Of a stretch of 64,000 nt of DNA, positions 61,713-64,000 are shown piece by piece; the first letter of the stretch is position 1, and every line of letters begins with the position of its first letter. The position numbers and the translations under genes were made by a program. The stretch comes from Bin5 sp965207495. GTDB lineage: Bacteria > Chloroflexota > Anaerolineae > Caldilineales > Caldilineaceae. The notes beneath the pieces were generated by a model. It saw only the letters and a program-made list of their open reading frames with translations. It did not search any database and was not told the origin of the DNA. Where the stretch lies: contig OZ242287.1 in assembly GCA_965207495.1 (NCBI GenBank), forward strand, positions 3,162,001-3,226,000, read 5' to 3'.

Positions 61713-62567
61713 TTACAGAGCCGACCGATATCCTCTTGACAGGCGTAATTCGATTTGGGTTTGAAACGTAGAGAAAATTATCGTAATAATCCAATAGAAA
61801 ACAGCAGCGATCAGTAAGGCTTCCAGACTGCGAAAATTGGCCCTGCCTTGTTTCTGTGCCCTCCACAAAAGCTCCCATACGAATCCCGTCACCGAGATAA
61901 GCGAAGTGTCCTTCAGCATGGCAATGAATTGGTTGCCGATGGGGGGGATGACCAAGCGTAGAGCCTGTGGAAGGACGATGAAACGCATGATCTGAAAATG
62001 GGTCATGCCCATTGACTCGGCCGCCTCCCGCTGGCCGGCGTCTACCGACTGGATGCCTGCCCGCATGATCTCCGTCATATAGGCGCCGTAGTTCAACCCC
62101 AGCGCCAGCACCCCGGCCGACAAGCCTGACAACCGAATGCCCAATTGCGGCAAAGCCAGGAAAAAGAAGACGACCTGCAGGAGCAGGGGGGTGCCCCTGA
62201 TTAGAGAAATGTAGAAGGTCGCCAGCGCATAAGCGGGAGGTGATTTTGACAGTCGTCCAAAAGCGCCCAAGAGCGAGAGTACGGTCGCCAGAAGGATTGA
62301 CAGAACCGATAGCAGAATTGTCAGCCAGACACCGTTGAATATAAAGAACCAATGGCTGCGAATGAAGGCCCAGTCCAGGGAGATTGTTGTGAACTTCAGG
62401 CCGCCGACCGTAAATTGGGACCCACTAAACGCGTAGGCTAGAGACAGTAACAAAACCGCGTATGAAACGCGCACGCCTAAGGCAAAGCGACGGGCGTCTC
62501 GCTGCTGAGACTCTAGAATCTGCTCAGCCTGTGCTGCAAACTTATCTTCTGTGGGCACAGCCGACAT
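61713..62567 (-). CDS. Polar amino-acid ABC permease (HisM/GlnP-like)
   Basis: A 284-residue inner-membrane permease. The ATG at 62567 is preferred to an in-frame TTG at 62612. About five hydrophobic segments are visible. The EAA loop is GIQSVDAGQREAAESMGM, and 'ISLIRGTPLLLQVVFFF' is the conserved segment of amino-acid permeases. It serves the family 3 binding protein encoded upstream, with which it forms a two-gene operon; the ATPase is missing. A single permease of this type usually works as a homodimer. Confidence 0.88.
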   Translation of the reverse strand: MSAVPTEDKFAAQAEQILESQQRDARRFALGVRVSYAVLLLSLAYAFSGSQFTVGGLKFTTISLDWAFIRSHWFFIFNGVWLTILLSVLSILLATVLSLLGAFGRLSKSPPAYALATFYISLIRGTPLLLQVVFFFLALPQLGIRLSGLSAGVLALGLNYGAYMTEIMRAGIQSVDAGQREAAESMGMTHFQIMRFIVLPQALRLVIPPIGNQFIAMLKDTSLISVTGFVWELLWRAQKQGRANFRSLEALLIAAVFYWIITIIFSTFQTQIELRLSRGYRSAL

Positions 62568-62603
62568 ATCTGTTGTTTCCGTTATGAGCGACTGCGCCCC
62601 CGT

Positions 62604-62618
62604 CTCTGCCAAGCAGAG
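62604..62618 (-). promoter_or_regulatory. Short stem-loop between binding-protein and permease genes
   Basis: CTCTGC (62604-62609) and GCAGAG (62613-62618) pair over 6 bp with a 3-base loop in the 94-base gap. It is the weakest of the stem-loops that follow binding-protein genes here. Confidence 0.45.
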
Positions 62619-62661
62619 GATGTCTCAGGTAAGCAGTTCTGACTGTATGTCCTGCTCTCGC

Positions 62662-63555
62662 CTATTTGGTCGGGTCAGTTGTCAGATCCTCTCCAAACCA
62701 TTCGATCGACAGGCCGCTCAGCGTGCTGTCTTCATGCATATCAGCGATTATCCCGCTAACCTTTTCTACCAGGCTGGATACGTCACGGGACGCACTCTTG
62801 TCGAATGCCACAGCAAGATTCTCCGAGAAGACCGGCGTTCCAACTTTGTGGACCGGCACCCCTTGGGCGATGGCCGCTTCTACTACAGTATTCGAAGTCA
62901 GGAAAGCTTGAAACTCGTGGCGGCCTGCTTGAATCTGCTGTGCACAATCGTTGTCTGTCGAAAGGGGGATAATGGAAACATCGGCGGGCGGCCCGTCAAC
63001 GTAGAAGCTGGCGGCAGGCAACCCCAGTCCTTCCATATCACCCATCAACCAACTTTCATACGTGGTAGAGGCCCCCACGCAGACCGTCGCGCCGTCCAGA
63101 TCGTCCAAAGTCTCTATCCCGGAGCCGTTCACTGCGGCAAACTGCGCGGGTGTATAATAGTATGAGGGAGAAGCGAAGTCGAGGATCTCTTGCCGCGCCG
63201 TCGTGATGGTCATCGAACCGACGCTCATATCCCACTGGCCCCCCCAATTCCCGGCCGTGATCAAGTCCCAATCGGGCGTGACGAACTCCACTTCAACGCC
63301 GAGCCGCTTGGCAATCTCCTGGGCTACGTCTACGTCAAAGCCCACGAAGTTGCCACTCTCATCCAGGAAACTCTGGGGGGCATAGTTGGGGTCCGTGGAA
63401 ATACGGATGGTGCCGCGGGACGTGATTTCTCCGAGCAGGTCGTCCATAGCTTCGGTTGCGCCCTCACTAGAGGGAGCACCTTGTGGCGCAACTGGCGCCA
63501 CGCACGCGCCCGTTAACAAGACCAACATAATCAGTACTGACTGTAATCGTTTCAT
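62662..63555 (-). CDS. Amino-acid-type ABC substrate-binding lipoprotein, family 3
   Basis: A 297-residue extracytoplasmic binding protein. The ATG at 63555 (MKRLQSVLIM) has GGAGG about 6 bases upstream; an earlier in-frame start would put 19 residues before the signal. The lipobox ends at Cys18 (LTGAC). Family 3 features are 'GTIRISTDPNYAPQSFLDESGNFVGFDVDVAQEIAKRLGVEVEFV' (read in parts) and 'LDDLDGATVCVGASTTYESWL'. It delivers a polar amino acid or similar ligand to the permease encoded downstream. Confidence 0.9.
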   Translation of the reverse strand: MKRLQSVLIMLVLLTGACVAPVAPQGAPSSEGATEAMDDLLGEITSRGTIRISTDPNYAPQSFLDESGNFVGFDVDVAQEIAKRLGVEVEFVTPDWDLITAGNWGGQWDMSVGSMTITTARQEILDFASPSYYYTPAQFAAVNGSGIETLDDLDGATVCVGASTTYESWLMGDMEGLGLPAASFYVDGPPADVSIIPLSTDNDCAQQIQAGRHEFQAFLTSNTVVEAAIAQGVPVHKVGTPVFSENLAVAFDKSASRDVSSLVEKVSGIIADMHEDSTLSGLSIEWFGEDLTTDPTK

Positions 63556-63678
63556 TGTTCCTCCACTTACCGGTTCAGGTAGAATATGTCCAATGAAAGG
63601 GCATGGTACCATGCCAATATGATATTACAGGATGGAGCAGATCAGGGAATACGTGTCTCCACTTAGGAATGCAAGCCC

Positions 63679-64000
63679 ATGTCACCCGCACTCTCAATTG
63701 CCGTATCTTCGCACCCTTATCCCGAATATCAAGAGTGGTGGCCGATGGGGGAGACCCTTCTGGCACTCATGGCTGACTCGATCTTAAGCCAGTGGCAACC
63801 CTTGGCTCCGTCTGAGAACAGTGTTTCTTCGATCCAGGAAACTGTCGACGAGTACATTTCCCTAGTGTACGGTCGGCAAGCTCGACCTGGGCTGGCAGCA
63901 AGTTTTGCCGCGGCGACAGATCCGGGCACAGTTCAATCAGGCGAATTTGACGCGCTCTCCTATGCATTCTTTCTTTCAGCCTTTCGGAATCTTGCTTCCC
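63679..64000 (+). CDS. Unrecognised protein, N-terminal part
   Basis: An open frame of 107 codons that runs off the right edge. It starts at ATG 63679 (MSPALSIAVSSHPYPEYQEW), with an in-frame stop (TAG 63664) just upstream and AGGAA about 11 bases before the start. No signal peptide or known motif is visible; the sequence is moderately hydrophobic with acidic residues and ends in ALSYAFFLSAFRNLAS. It is divergent from the binding-protein gene. I do not recognise it, and it could be a chance frame. Confidence 0.45.
   Translation, partial: MSPALSIAVSSHPYPEYQEWWPMGETLLALMADSILSQWQPLAPSENSVSSIQETVDEYISLVYGRQARPGLAASFAAATDPGTVQSGEFDALSYAFFLSAFRNLAS

Overview
The window is a GC-rich bacterial chromosome segment. 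It most likely comes from the Chloroflexota (Caldilineales/Anaerolineae type, possibly marine or host-associated). This is inferred from Tat-type lipoprotein solute-binding proteins ending in 'AAC-A-AP', GTG/TTG starts, futalosine-pathway mqnA genes, repeated phytanoyl-CoA dioxygenase (PhyH) and enolase-superfamily genes, and very large secreted Thr/Pro-linked leucine-rich-repeat proteins. No rRNA, tRNA, CRISPR array, transposase or phage gene was recognised.

Layout. 1-1.2 kb: an FtsX-type ABC permease (cut by the window edge) and its LolD/MacB-like ATPase. 1.4-2.7 kb: a PhyH domain fused to HEAT repeats. 3.3-13.7 kb: two secreted LRR/fibronectin proteins on the minus strand (1048 and 2136 aa); the larger has five LRR modules joined by Thr/Pro linkers. 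14.3-16.4 kb: an overlapping PhyH and enolase-superfamily pair. 16.4-18.0 kb: a long repeat-bearing spacer. 18-27.4 kb: an oligopeptide-type binding protein, an oligogalacturonate-lyase-like propeller, and a tandemly duplicated two-gene cassette (sugar-acid dehydratase-like plus ThDP enzyme). 27.7-28.2 kb: a zinc-ribbon membrane protein. 29.2-33.6 kb: a complete aapJQMP amino-acid importer. 34-35.7 kb: an SH3b protein and a thioredoxin-like protein. 36.1-40 kb: an amidase and two tandem mqnA copies created by a segmental duplication that also left an amidase stump. 40.4-49.5 kb: two CUT1-type (sugar-type) ABC importer operons, each ending in a PhyH dioxygenase. 49.6-52.2 kb: argG-argJ behind a structured leader. 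52.6-59.5 kb: a third CUT1 importer followed by a cytochrome P450, and divergent to it a PhyH gene with an HxG metal site plus a bicupin. 59.6-61.6 kb: a Gfo/Idh/MocA oxidoreductase and a sugar isomerase/epimerase. 61.7-63.6 kb: an amino-acid importer lacking an ATPase. The window ends in an unrecognised gene.

How the parts may work together. The window looks like a scavenging island: binding proteins and permeases import small organic molecules, and adjacent oxygenases (four PhyH genes of five lie beside metabolic or transport genes, plus the P450), dehydratases, ThDP enzymes, a Gfo/Idh oxidoreductase and an isomerase would process them. The pattern I consider most worth following is that all three CUT1 importers are paired with an oxygenase gene. 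A second theme is post-transcriptional: every complete substrate-binding-protein gene is followed by a stem-loop before the next gene, and mqnA carries its Shine-Dalgarno in a hairpin loop.

Limits: product names rest on motifs read by eye. No database search, alignment score or structure prediction was run, and substrates are not known.
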